NCBI RefSeq assembly: GCF_003226535.1
Contig: NZ_QKOB01000002.1
Coordinates: 354,666-418,665, forward strand
Length of the DNA: 64,000 nt
Direction of reading: 5' to 3'
Source of the DNA: Meiothermus sp. Pnk-1
GTDB taxonomy: Bacteria > Deinococcota > Deinococci > Deinococcales > Thermaceae
The notes under the pieces were generated by a model. It did not search any database, was not told where the DNA came from, and worked only from the letters and a program-made list of their open reading frames with translations. Below are positions 27,725-36,336 of this stretch, piece after piece. How positions within the stretch are numbered: the first letter of the stretch is position 1; the number at the start of each line of letters is the position of its first letter. The translations under genes and the position numbers were made by a program.

Positions 27725-28576
27725 ATGCGCTGGTTCGAACATCTGGCTCAGCTCGTCCAGAACAAGACGCCCGTGGTCATGGTCACCTTGCTCTCGGTGC
27801 GGGGACATGCCCCGCGCGAAGCCGGGGCTAAGATGCTGGTCACGGCGGAGGCTACCTATGGCAGCATCGGCGGGGGAAACCTCGAGCAGACCGCTATCGC
27901 CCGAGCGCGGGAGATCCTCCTGGGGCAGGGGAACCCGGCTTTGGTGGTCCTGACGGCGCGCCTTACCGAAAAAGCAGCGGGCGAGTTTGGGGTGCAGTGC
28001 TGCGGGGGAGAGGTAGAGGTTTTACTCGAGAGGGTGGATCCGGCCCGAGCGGCGGTCGCGATCTTTGGGGTGGGGCATGTGGGGTTGGCCCTGGCCCGGA
28101 TTCTCTCGCTGCTGCCCATCGAGCTATACCTGATAGATTCCCGGGCGGAGCTGATGTCCTCCGAGCGTTTGTACCCGGTCATGCTGGGAGAGGCCCAGGT
28201 CCAGGTGCGCCAGCTACCCATCCTCGACGGGGCCGTGGGCGAGCTGCCGGCGGGGACCCACCTGGTCATCATGACTCACGACCACGCCGAGGATCTGTAC
28301 GTCCTTGAGATGGCCTTGCGCCGGGCTGATTTGGGGTACATAGGGCTGATCGGGAGCCGGGCGAAGTGGGCGCGTTTTCGACAAAAGCTCCTCGAGCAAG
28401 GGTTTTCCGAGGAGGATCTGGCCCGGGTGAGCTGCCCCATCGGCTTGCCGGGGGTTCCTGGAAAGTCGCCGGAGGCTATCGCCATCGCCACCGCCGCCCA
28501 GCTGATGGGCCGGTTGGGCCTGGAGGCTGACTGGAGCGACCCACCCCTGCCCAAAACCTCTTCGGCAAGGCTATGA
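27725..28576 (+). CDS. xdhC: XdhC, molybdenum-cofactor sulfuration/insertion factor
   Basis: A 283-residue maturation protein that binds Mo cofactor and helps load its sulfurated form into xanthine dehydrogenase. The N-terminal XdhC/CoxI domain has VRGHAPREAGAKMLV and GSIGGGNLEQ, with Cys pair QCCGGEVEVLLE; a C-terminal Rossmann domain has FGVGHVGLALARIL and GLIGSRAKWARF. Last of the three xdh genes; the ABC transporter gene begins just after it. Confidence 0.93.
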   Translation: MRWFEHLAQLVQNKTPVVMVTLLSVRGHAPREAGAKMLVTAEATYGSIGGGNLEQTAIARAREILLGQGNPALVVLTARLTEKAAGEFGVQCCGGEVEVLLERVDPARAAVAIFGVGHVGLALARILSLLPIELYLIDSRAELMSSERLYPVMLGEAQVQVRQLPILDGAVGELPAGTHLVIMTHDHAEDLYVLEMALRRADLGYIGLIGSRAKWARFRQKLLEQGFSEEDLARVSCPIGLPGVPGKSPEAIAIATAAQLMGRLGLEADWSDPPLPKTSSARL

Positions 28577-28589
28577 TGTGCGCGTTGTG

Positions 28590-30125
28590 ATGAGCCAACC
28601 CCTCCTCGAGCTCCACCACATCACCAAGCGCTTCCCCGGCGTGGTCGCCAACGACCGGGTGAGCCTCCAGGTCTACCCCGGCGAGGTGCTGGCCCTTTTG
28701 GGCGAGAACGGGGCCGGGAAGAGCACCCTCGTCAGTATCCTGTACGGGCTGTACCTCCCCGACGAGGGGGAGATTCGCCTCGAGGGCAAGCCTATCCGCA
28801 TCGCTTCCCCGGTGCACGCCCTCAAGCTGGGGATCGGCTTGGTTCCTCAGCACCCCTTGCTGGTGAGCCGCCATACCGTGGCGGAAAACCTGGCCTTGGG
28901 GATGGGTAGCCCGTTCTTCCCCGCTCGCCGCATCGTCCCGCTTATCGAAAGGCTTTCCCGCGCCTACGGGCTCGAGGTGGACCCCAAGGCCCCGGTGCAC
29001 CAGCTTTCCCCCGGCGAGAAGCAGCGCGTCGAGATCGTGCGGGCGCTTCTGCGCGGGGCCAAGGTGCTGATCCTCGACGAGCCGACCAGCGTGCTCACCC
29101 CCCAAGAAGCCCAGTCCCTGTTCAAGGTCATGCGTGAGCTGCGCTCGGCGGGAAAGTCGCTGATCTTTATTTCCCACAAGCTTGAGGAGGTGCTGGCCAT
29201 TTCCGACCGCTGCACGGTGCTCCGCCGGGGTAAGGTGGTAGGAAGCCTCCACACCGCTGAAGCCACCCGCTCCAGGTTGGCCGAGATGATGGTGGGGCGT
29301 GACGTGAGCTTCGAGCGCAAGCGGGGCGAAGCGCGGCTGGGAAGGGTGCTGCTCGAGGTCGAAAACCTTCGGGTGAGGTCGAGCCGGGGGCTGGAGGCGC
29401 TGCGGGGGGTGAGCTTCCGGCTGCGCGAGGGCGAGGTGTTGGGGATCGCGGGGGTCGCCGGAAACGGTCAGAGCGAGCTTGTCGAGGTGCTGGCGGGTCT
29501 GCGTAGGGCCGAGGAGGGAAAGGTGGTGCTCGAAGGGAAGCCCATCGCCGCCAACCCAGCCCAGCTTTTCGAGCGAGGGGTGGCCCATATCCCCGAAGAC
29601 CGCCTGCGCATGGGTACGGTGCCCACCATGACCGTGGCGGAGAACCTGGCCCTGCGAGAGTTTGAAAAGCCTCCTCTAGCGCGTGCTTTTCTGCGTAACC
29701 TGACGGCCTGCGAACGCTACGCCCAGGCTAAGGTGCAAGAGTACGCTGTGGCCACCCCTAGCATCCACACCCCGGTGCGGCTTCTCTCCGGCGGAAACAT
29801 CCAGAAGGTGATCCTGGCCCGTGAGCTTTCCCATCGGGCCAAGCTGATCCTGGCCGTCCACCCTACCTACGGCCTCGATATCAGCGCGACCGAGCAGGTA
29901 CACCGGGCGTTGTTGCACAAGACCTATGAAGGGGTAGGGGTGCTTTTGGTGTCTGAAGACCTGGAAGAACTGCTCTCGCTTTCGGACCGGATCGCGGTGC
30001 TCTATCATGGCCAACTCAGAGGCCCGTTCGAGGTCTTTGAGGTCGGCCGTGAGGAGATTGGCCTGCTGATGGCGGGGGGGGAGGCGGAGCGCCCAGCGCG
30101 GAACGCTCCACGCGGAACGCTATGA
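28590..30125 (+). CDS. ABC importer ATP-binding protein (BMP/nucleoside family)
   Basis: A 511-residue double-ATPase protein powering uptake. The first half has Walker A GENGAGKST, signature LSPGEKQR and Walker B LILDEPTSVL; in the second half Walker A is altered (GVAGNGQSE), with signature LSGGNIQK and the ATP-bound Asp/Glu replaced (ILAVHPTYG), as is typical of YufO/RbsA-like proteins. GTG 28578 is an alternative start. With the two permeases and binding protein that follow it makes a complete nucleoside/purine-type importer. Confidence 0.9.
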   Translation: MSQPLLELHHITKRFPGVVANDRVSLQVYPGEVLALLGENGAGKSTLVSILYGLYLPDEGEIRLEGKPIRIASPVHALKLGIGLVPQHPLLVSRHTVAENLALGMGSPFFPARRIVPLIERLSRAYGLEVDPKAPVHQLSPGEKQRVEIVRALLRGAKVLILDEPTSVLTPQEAQSLFKVMRELRSAGKSLIFISHKLEEVLAISDRCTVLRRGKVVGSLHTAEATRSRLAEMMVGRDVSFERKRGEARLGRVLLEVENLRVRSSRGLEALRGVSFRLREGEVLGIAGVAGNGQSELVEVLAGLRRAEEGKVVLEGKPIAANPAQLFERGVAHIPEDRLRMGTVPTMTVAENLALREFEKPPLARAFLRNLTACERYAQAKVQEYAVATPSIHTPVRLLSGGNIQKVILARELSHRAKLILAVHPTYGLDISATEQVHRALLHKTYEGVGVLLVSEDLEELLSLSDRIAVLYHGQLRGPFEVFEVGREEIGLLMAGGEAERPARNAPRGTL

Positions 30126-30183
30126 ATCTGTCTCCTTGTTGGCCAAACCCTAAGTCTAACGCCCGGAACCTGGAGGTCCGCCG

Positions 30184-31242
30184 ATGATCCGCCTGGTTCC
30201 CGAACCCAACCCCTCCCGCTACCGCGCCCTCTGGGTGACGCTGGGAGCGATGGGGGTGGCTTTCGTCATCGCCGGGGGGATCTTCTGGGCCTACGGGGTG
30301 GGCCCGCTCGAGGCCTACCGGACGATGCTCGAGGGTACCCTCTTCGACCCCAGAGGTCTGCAAGAGGTCCTTCGCCGCACCATTCCCCTCCTCCTGATCG
30401 GGGTAGGTCTGACCCTGGCCTTCCGTACGCAGTTTTTCAACATCGGGGCCGAAGGACAGCTGCTCCTGGGGGCGGTCTGTGCCGCGGGAGTTGCTCTGTT
30501 CGTCCCGCTTTTACCCTCCCTGACCCTACCGGCGATGTTTGTAGCGGGGGCCATAGGCGGGGCCTTGTGGTGTTGGGTGGCGGCCTGGCTCAAAATCCGC
30601 TTGAGGGTCAATGAGATCCTCACCACCCTAATGCTCAACTACGTCGCCCAGTATGTGGTCATCTACCTCATCAACGGTCCTTGGAAGGGCAAGGACGCTC
30701 GCGGGTACATCTACTCTGACCAGTTCGCCCCCGGGGCTCAGATCCCGGTGATCCCCGGGACCAACGTCCACTGGCCCACGCTCCTACTAGGCATTTTCCT
30801 GGCCCTGGCTTTGCAGTTTCTGCTCGAGCGCACCACGCTCGGCTACGCCATGCGGGTGGTGGGGGAGAACCCAGGGGCGGCACGCTATGCAGGGATCGCA
30901 ACCTCTCGGATCGTGTTGCTCATCGCCCTCATCACCGGAGGGGCGGCGGGGCTGGCTGGGGTAGGGGAGATCGCCGGGATCCACCACCGCCTCATCGAGC
31001 CCTTGCAACTGTCGTCCGGGTATGGCTTTACCGCGGTGATCGTGGCCTGGCTGGCCCGAGGCAACCCTGCGGTGGTGCTTCTCACCGCGCCGCTGATGGG
31101 GACTATCCTAGCCGGGGGCGATGTGCTCAAGGTGGGCCTTAACATGCCGTTTCGGGTGGTGGACGTCTTCAGCGGGGTGATGCTGTTGTGTTTGATCGCC
31201 TCGGAGGTATTGCTGCGGAACCGGGTGAGATGGGAAAGATGA
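30184..31242 (+). CDS. ABC importer permease (BMP/nucleoside family) 1
   Basis: A 352-residue inner-membrane protein with about nine hydrophobic segments; the family motif FRTQFFNIGAEGQLLLGA and the ATPase-contact region LGYAMRVVGENPGAARYAGI are clear. It resembles YufP/NupP-type permeases for nucleosides. A good GGAGG ribosome site precedes the ATG. The cargo is probably guanine, xanthine, hypoxanthine or their nucleosides, judged from the surrounding catabolic genes. Confidence 0.9.
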   Translation: MIRLVPEPNPSRYRALWVTLGAMGVAFVIAGGIFWAYGVGPLEAYRTMLEGTLFDPRGLQEVLRRTIPLLLIGVGLTLAFRTQFFNIGAEGQLLLGAVCAAGVALFVPLLPSLTLPAMFVAGAIGGALWCWVAAWLKIRLRVNEILTTLMLNYVAQYVVIYLINGPWKGKDARGYIYSDQFAPGAQIPVIPGTNVHWPTLLLGIFLALALQFLLERTTLGYAMRVVGENPGAARYAGIATSRIVLLIALITGGAAGLAGVGEIAGIHHRLIEPLQLSSGYGFTAVIVAWLARGNPAVVLLTAPLMGTILAGGDVLKVGLNMPFRVVDVFSGVMLLCLIASEVLLRNRVRWER

Positions 31243-31284
31243 TGAAAAAACGCGCACGGCCTGTTTGTGATATGCGGGGCTCAT

Positions 31285-32157
31285 ATGGATGAGATCTTGA
31301 ATGCCTTTACTCGAGCCCTCTCCTTCGGTACCCCGCTCCTTTTGGCCAGCCTGGGGGCCATCGTGAACGAGCGGGCCGGGGTGGTGAACCTGGGGGTCGA
31401 AGGCATGATGGCGGTGGGGGCCTTGGCCGGGTTCGCCGTCGCTTATGGCAGCGGAGCCGGAGACGGCAACCTGGCCCTGGCCATTCTCGCCGCGATGGCC
31501 GCGGGTACGCTGGCCTCGATGATCCATGCGTTTGTGACCATCACCCTGCGGGCTAACCAGTTCGTCTCCGGTCTGGCGTTGAGCATGTTGGGGCTGGGGG
31601 TGGCGGGGCTCTTGGGCAAGCGCTTCGAGGGGTTGCCGTTATTCAATCAGCCCCCCGAGCTGCCGTTTACCTTGGGTGCCATCGGCTTGGCCTTGGGGCT
31701 GGCGCTGCTGCTGGACGCCACCCATTTGGGCTTGGTGCTGCGCTCGGTGGGAGAGAATCCGGCCGCCGCCGACGCGCTGGGAATCAACGTGCTGGGGGTG
31801 CGCTACGCTGCGGTGGGGTTCGGCGGGGCCATGGCGGGGCTGGCGGGGGCGTTTCTCTCGTTGGTCTACCGCCCCTCCTGGACGGATGGCATGACCGCCG
31901 GGCTGGGCTGGATCGCGGTGGCGCTGGTGATCTTTGTAGGCTGGAGCCCCTTTAGAGCCATCTTCGGCTCCATCTTCTTTGGGCTACTCTACTATCTGCA
32001 GTTTCGCCTCCAGGGGCAAAGCGGCGTCCCCACCGAGGTGTTTGCGAGCTTGCCGTACCTTTTGGTTATACTGGTGCTGGCTTTGTCCGGGCTGCGCGGG
32101 CAGCAGGGCAATGCGCCAGAGTCGTTGGGAAAACCCTATCAACGCGGAGAACGCTAG
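31285..32157 (+). CDS. ABC importer permease (BMP/nucleoside family) 2
   Basis: A 290-residue partner permease with about eight membrane segments. It has the paralogous motif VNERAGVVNLGVEGMMAVGA and coupling loop LGLVLRSVGENPAAADALGI, as in YufQ. Starts at ATG 31285 (MDEILNAF); a longer start at 31267 is possible. It follows the first permease by about 40 nt. Confidence 0.9.
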   Translation: MDEILNAFTRALSFGTPLLLASLGAIVNERAGVVNLGVEGMMAVGALAGFAVAYGSGAGDGNLALAILAAMAAGTLASMIHAFVTITLRANQFVSGLALSMLGLGVAGLLGKRFEGLPLFNQPPELPFTLGAIGLALGLALLLDATHLGLVLRSVGENPAAADALGINVLGVRYAAVGFGGAMAGLAGAFLSLVYRPSWTDGMTAGLGWIAVALVIFVGWSPFRAIFGSIFFGLLYYLQFRLQGQSGVPTEVFASLPYLLVILVLALSGLRGQQGNAPESLGKPYQRGER

Positions 32158-32190
32158 CTTGTAGGCCTGGCTTTGCCGAGGGAGGAGATT

Positions 32191-33336
32191 ATGAAGATGC
32201 GCTGGCTGGTGGTTGTGTTGGCTTTGGTGTGGGGCTTGGCCTTGGCCCAGGAGAAAAAGCTCAAGGCCTGTTTTATCTACATAGGCCCCGTTGGAGACAT
32301 TGGCTGGACCTTTGCCCACAACGAAGCCCGCTTGGCTACCGAGAAGGCCATCCCCGGCCTCGAGACCAAGTACGTGGAATCGGTCAAGCCCTCCGACACC
32401 GGGGCGGTGGTGGATCGGCTGGTTAGCGAAGGCTGCAACGTGATCTTCACCACCTCTTTCGACTTCATGGACGCTACCCTCGAGGCGGCCAAGAAATACC
32501 CCGACGTGATCTTTGCCCACGCCTCGGGCTTCAAGCGGGCCCCCAACATGGCTACTTACATGGCCGACTTCTACCAGGTCTACTACCTCAACGGCCTGAT
32601 GGCCGGGGCCTTGACCAAGACCGGTAAGGTGGGCTACGTGGGGGCTTTCCCCATCCCCGAACTCAAGCGCCACATCTCGGCCTTCGCCCTCGGGGTGCGA
32701 GCGGCCAACCCCAAGGCCACCGTCAACGTCAAGTGGATCAACGCCTGGTTTGACCCCACCAAGGCGCGTGAGGCCGCCGAGGCCCTCATCGCCGAAGGTA
32801 ACGACATCCTGGCCTTCACCGAGGACACCGCTACCGTGGTGCAGACCGCGGCCAAAAAGAAGATCCCCAGCTTCAGCCATTACAACTCGATGTACAAGTT
32901 CGCTCCGGATTACGTGGTCTCGGGGCAGATTGTGCACTGGGAAAAGATCTACATCGACTTCCTCAAGAAGGTGCAAAACGGCACCTACACCAACAAGAAC
33001 CTGCAAAACGTGGACTACTGGTGGTTGTTGCGCGAGGGGGCGGTTGAGCTGGGGGCCCAGGTGGGCATGCCCATCAACCCCAAGTACGAGAGTGCCCTCA
33101 AACAGGCCACTATGACCGTAAACGGCAAGAAGGTGAGCGTTTACGACCGGGTGATGGAGCTTCTCAAGGACATGTCCAGCCCCAACCCCAAGTTTGATCC
33201 CTTCACCGGCCCCATCAAGGACCGCAACGGGGTGTTGCGGATCCCAGCGGGCAAGAAGGCCAGCGTGGCCGAGCTCACCAGCATGCAGTGGGTGGCCCCC
33301 GGAGTGGTGGGCCAGGTGGCCGACGAACCCAAATAA
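32191..33336 (+). CDS. Substrate-binding protein of the BMP family
   Basis: A 381-residue exported protein delivering purines or nucleosides to the permeases. A signal peptide (MKMRWLVVVLALVWGLALAQ) with an AlaGln cleavage region and no lipobox cysteine implies a soluble periplasmic protein. Mature BMP (PnrA-like) fold motifs are YIGPVGDIGWTFAHN and FTTSFDFMD. GGGAGGAG precedes the ATG. In this family some bind purine nucleosides; the cluster supports purine cargo. Confidence 0.88.
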   Translation: MKMRWLVVVLALVWGLALAQEKKLKACFIYIGPVGDIGWTFAHNEARLATEKAIPGLETKYVESVKPSDTGAVVDRLVSEGCNVIFTTSFDFMDATLEAAKKYPDVIFAHASGFKRAPNMATYMADFYQVYYLNGLMAGALTKTGKVGYVGAFPIPELKRHISAFALGVRAANPKATVNVKWINAWFDPTKAREAAEALIAEGNDILAFTEDTATVVQTAAKKKIPSFSHYNSMYKFAPDYVVSGQIVHWEKIYIDFLKKVQNGTYTNKNLQNVDYWWLLREGAVELGAQVGMPINPKYESALKQATMTVNGKKVSVYDRVMELLKDMSSPNPKFDPFTGPIKDRNGVLRIPAGKKASVAELTSMQWVAPGVVGQVADEPK

Positions 33337-33382
33337 GGCATCCCGCTAAACCTCGAGCGCTGTCGGCTCGGCTTTCATCGCG

Positions 33383-33408
33383 GCCCCTCTTCGTACAGGG
33401 AGAGGGGC
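33383..33408 (+). terminator. Hairpin between the importer and guaD
   Basis: GCCCCTCT and AGAGGGGC form a perfect 8-bp stem around a 10-nt loop, with no T-run. It may reduce read-through from the highly expressed binding-protein gene or shield its mRNA. Confidence 0.45.
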
Positions 33409-33438
33409 GATTCCCTGGCTGTGGTTATGATTGGAGCG

Positions 33439-34746
33439 ATGACCCGAATTCTTCGTGGCGTGCTGATCCACACCCCCTCGAGCCCCTTCCACGGCCCCGG
33501 GCTCGAGGCCTTTTCCGACGGCGGGCTCGTCATCCAGGAGGGGCGGATCGTGGCGGCGGGAGCTTTTGCGGAGGTTCGAGGCCAGTATCCGGATGCCGAA
33601 GTTTCCGATCTGCGAGAAGGGGTGATCCTGCCCGGGTTCGTGGACCTCCACGTGCATTACCCGCAAGCGCGGATCATCGGGGCGCTAGGGTATCGGCTGT
33701 TGGACTGGCTCGAGGTCAATACCCTCCCTGAGGAAGCTCGCCTGGCGGATGTAACGTATGCTCGCGCCCTGGCTAAAGACTTCCTGCGCGGCTTGCTCAA
33801 CAATGGCACAACGACGGCCCTGGTCTTCGGCTCGCACTTCGCGGCGGCGATGGAGGTGTTTTTTGAAGAGGCCCTCGCCTCCGGGCTTCGCATCCTGAGC
33901 GGTTTGGTGCTCTCCGACCGGAACCTGCGCCCCGAGCTCCACACCACGCCCCAGCGGGCTTACCGGGAGAGCCTGTGGCTTGCGCAGAAGTGGCATGAGC
34001 GGGGCAAGCTGCGCTACGTGGTTACCCCGCGCTTCTCCCTGTCGTGTTCGGAGGCGATCCTCGAGGTCTGCCAGCAAATACAAAAGGAGCTCCCGGGGGT
34101 CTTCTTTACCAGCCACCTCAACGAAACGCCCGAGGAGATCGCCGCCGTGAAGCGGCTATTTCCCTGGGCCGAGTCCTACTGTCAAACCTACGACCGATTC
34201 GGGCTGGTGAACCAGCGCGCGGTGTTGGCCCACAACGTCTACCCCCAAGACGCCGAGCTCGAGTGCCTGGCCTCGCGCGAAGCGGCGGTGGCCCACTGCC
34301 CCTGCTCCAACGCTTTCATCGGAAGCGGGATCTTTCCGCTCAGGCGCCACCTCGAGGCCGGGGTGAAGTTCGCCTTGGGCACCGACGTGGCGGGGGGTAC
34401 GGGTTTTGGGATTCCTAAGGAGGCCCTGATGGCCTACTTGGCCCAGCGGCTACTGCCCGAAGGCCACCTGCTGACGGCTCCGCAACTTCTATACCTGGCC
34501 ACCAGGGCCGGGGCCGAGGCCTTGGGCTTGCAGGGGGAGATCGGGGATTTCGGGATCGGCAAGGCCGCGGACCTGGTATACGTCAAGCCGCCCAAGGGGA
34601 GCAGCCTCGAGGCCGTGCTACGCCACGCCGAAACCCCCGAACAAGCCCTGGGGGCTTTGTTCACCATGGCCTCCGAGGCCGACATTGCGCAGGTGTACGT
34701 GGATGGGAAGGAGAGGCTAGAAGGCTCAAGCCCCGACCTCTGCTAG
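33439..34746 (+). CDS. guaD: Guanine deaminase
   Basis: Deaminates guanine to xanthine, supplying xanthine dehydrogenase. The 435-residue amidohydrolase has DLHVHYPQA (first metal His pair), NNGTTTALVFGSHF, TSHLNETPEE, HCPCSNAFIGSG and GTDVAGGTGFG, the guanine-deaminase signatures. I start at ATG 33439, since TATGAT ends 7 nt before it (a leaderless pattern); ATG 33427 or GTG 33421 would add a few residues. It ends the purine cluster and overlaps the convergent aminotransferase gene by 21 bp. Confidence 0.94.
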   Translation: MTRILRGVLIHTPSSPFHGPGLEAFSDGGLVIQEGRIVAAGAFAEVRGQYPDAEVSDLREGVILPGFVDLHVHYPQARIIGALGYRLLDWLEVNTLPEEARLADVTYARALAKDFLRGLLNNGTTTALVFGSHFAAAMEVFFEEALASGLRILSGLVLSDRNLRPELHTTPQRAYRESLWLAQKWHERGKLRYVVTPRFSLSCSEAILEVCQQIQKELPGVFFTSHLNETPEEIAAVKRLFPWAESYCQTYDRFGLVNQRAVLAHNVYPQDAELECLASREAAVAHCPCSNAFIGSGIFPLRRHLEAGVKFALGTDVAGGTGFGIPKEALMAYLAQRLLPEGHLLTAPQLLYLATRAGAEALGLQGEIGDFGIGKAADLVYVKPPKGSSLEAVLRHAETPEQALGALFTMASEADIAQVYVDGKERLEGSSPDLC

Positions 34747-36045
34747 CACCTCGCCCAGCAGGCCTAGGGCGAGGTCCGCTTCCTCCAGGCTGAGGATCAG
34801 CGGGGGGGCCAACCGCACCGTGCTGGGCCCTGCCGAGAGGACCAGCAGCCCTTTCTCGAAGGCTTTTTGCTGGATCTGGTCGCGCAGCGCGGGATTCTCC
34901 TCCCGGGTTTTGTGGTCTTTTACGAAGTCCAGCCCGATCATCAACCCTCGCCCCCGCACATCGCCCAGGCGGGGGTGCTTTTCCTGTAGCTTGCGCAGCC
35001 CCTGTATCAGGTGTTGGCCTATCTTGCGGGCGTTTTCCATCAGCCCTTCTTCCAGCAGGTCCAGCGTCGCCAGGGCGGCCGCCACCGAGACCGCGTTGCC
35101 GCCGAAGGTGGTGCCGTGGGCTCCGGGAGTCCAGGTGGAGAGTTCTTCGCGAAACACGACGGCGCTGATGGGGTAGCCGGAAGCCAGTCCCTTGGCCAGC
35201 ACCACGATGTCGGCTTGCACTCCCTCCTGCTCGAGGGCCAAAAAGCTTCCGCTGCGTCCCACCCCGCTTTGTACCTCGTCAGCCACCAATAGGATGCCGT
35301 GCCGCTGGGTCAGCTCGCGCAAGCCCTGCACGAATCCTTTGGGCGGCACCACATACCCGCCCTCTCCCTGGATGGGCTCGAGGAAAACCGCGGCCACCTC
35401 GTCCGCGGGCAGGCTGGTGTGGAAGAGGTGCTCGAGGTGATCCAGCACGGCTTGCCCAACGTTTTCCGAGCCGGCCCCCAACGGTGGGCGGTAGGGGTGG
35501 GGGTAGGGGACGTGGACCACGTGGGGCAGTAGAGGTCCGAAGCCACGGCGGTACTTGGCGTTTGAGGCGGTGAGCGACAAAGAGCCCAGGGTACGCCCGT
35601 GAAAGCTACCGCTGAAGGCGATCAGGTAAGGGCGGCGGGTGTGGTAGCGGGCCAGCTTGATGGCCGCCTCGATGCCCTCGGTGCCGGAGTTGGCGAAGAA
35701 CACCCGGTAGCCTCCGCCTAGCTTGGCGGCGAGGCGCTCGGCCAGGGTGACGGCGGAGTCGTGGGTGAAGTCCGAGAAGCAGACGTGGGCAAACTTCTGG
35801 GCCTGCTCGGTCACGGCTTTAACCACCCGCGGGTGGGCATAGCCGGTGGTGTTGACCGCGATTCCTGCCATCAGATCCAAGAAACTGTTCCCGTCCACGT
35901 CGTAGAGCCAGCAGCCCTCGCCGCGTTCGGGTACCAGCGCGTAGGGGCGGACGTACGAAGTGGACATTTGCCGGCGGTCGCGCTCGAGGATGGCTCGGGC
36001 TTTGGGGCCGGGTAGAGCGGTCTGGATCAAAGGACGGGTCAACAT
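34726..36045 (-). CDS. Class III PLP-dependent aminotransferase (GABA/ornithine type)
   Basis: A 439-residue omega-aminotransferase. The PLP lysine is in VLAKGLASGYPIS, with FANSGTEGIEAAIKLAR, FSGSFHGRT, EPIQGEGGYVVPP and VADEVQSGVGRSG as fold-type I markers. Likely amino donors are 4-aminobutyrate, ornithine or similar; an alanine:glyoxylate role that would use the glyoxylate from the adjacent ureide cluster is possible but unproved. TATACT ends 6 nt before the ATG, so it is probably leaderless. Confidence 0.88.
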   Translation of the reverse strand: MLTRPLIQTALPGPKARAILERDRRQMSTSYVRPYALVPERGEGCWLYDVDGNSFLDLMAGIAVNTTGYAHPRVVKAVTEQAQKFAHVCFSDFTHDSAVTLAERLAAKLGGGYRVFFANSGTEGIEAAIKLARYHTRRPYLIAFSGSFHGRTLGSLSLTASNAKYRRGFGPLLPHVVHVPYPHPYRPPLGAGSENVGQAVLDHLEHLFHTSLPADEVAAVFLEPIQGEGGYVVPPKGFVQGLRELTQRHGILLVADEVQSGVGRSGSFLALEQEGVQADIVVLAKGLASGYPISAVVFREELSTWTPGAHGTTFGGNAVSVAAALATLDLLEEGLMENARKIGQHLIQGLRKLQEKHPRLGDVRGRGLMIGLDFVKDHKTREENPALRDQIQQKAFEKGLLVLSAGPSTVRLAPPLILSLEEADLALGLLGEVLAEVGA

Positions 36046-36336
36046 GGATTCAGTATACGGCTATGCAGATTCTGATTCATCGGAGATTGTCGAGGCCGCC
36101 AGCCTGGAGGCTCCACAGCTCGCGGCCATCGTCTGGGGGGCTTTCGTCGCGCCCGGGGTTGGGGAACGTGACGGGCGAAGCCGCTCTCCGCGAAAAGCAG
36201 AATGGCCCCCATCGAGTGGCTGGTGGTATGCTCTAGACTTCGGCCTCGCCCTGTTATAAACTTTGACTCGGTATAAAAACTTAGAGACGTAAGACCGAAG
36301 GCAACCAAGCCACCAATGGGGCAAAACGGAGGAGCG
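36046..36336. promoter_or_regulatory. Divergent intergenic region with the beta-oxidation promoter and operator-like motif
   Basis: On the left, AGTATA (36052-36057; TATACT on the minus strand) serves the aminotransferase. On the right, TATAAA at 36255-36260 is followed at once by TTTGACTCGGTATAAAA (36262-36278), which matches 13 of 17 bases of the sequence downstream of the acyl-CoA dehydrogenase -10. A GGAGGAG ribosome site precedes the ATG at 36337. No gene is evident between. Confidence 0.55.

Noticed and set aside
31984..33006. A 340-codon minus-strand open frame under the BMP binding-protein gene.
   Set aside because: It mirrors a clear plus-strand gene with a signal peptide and known fold.
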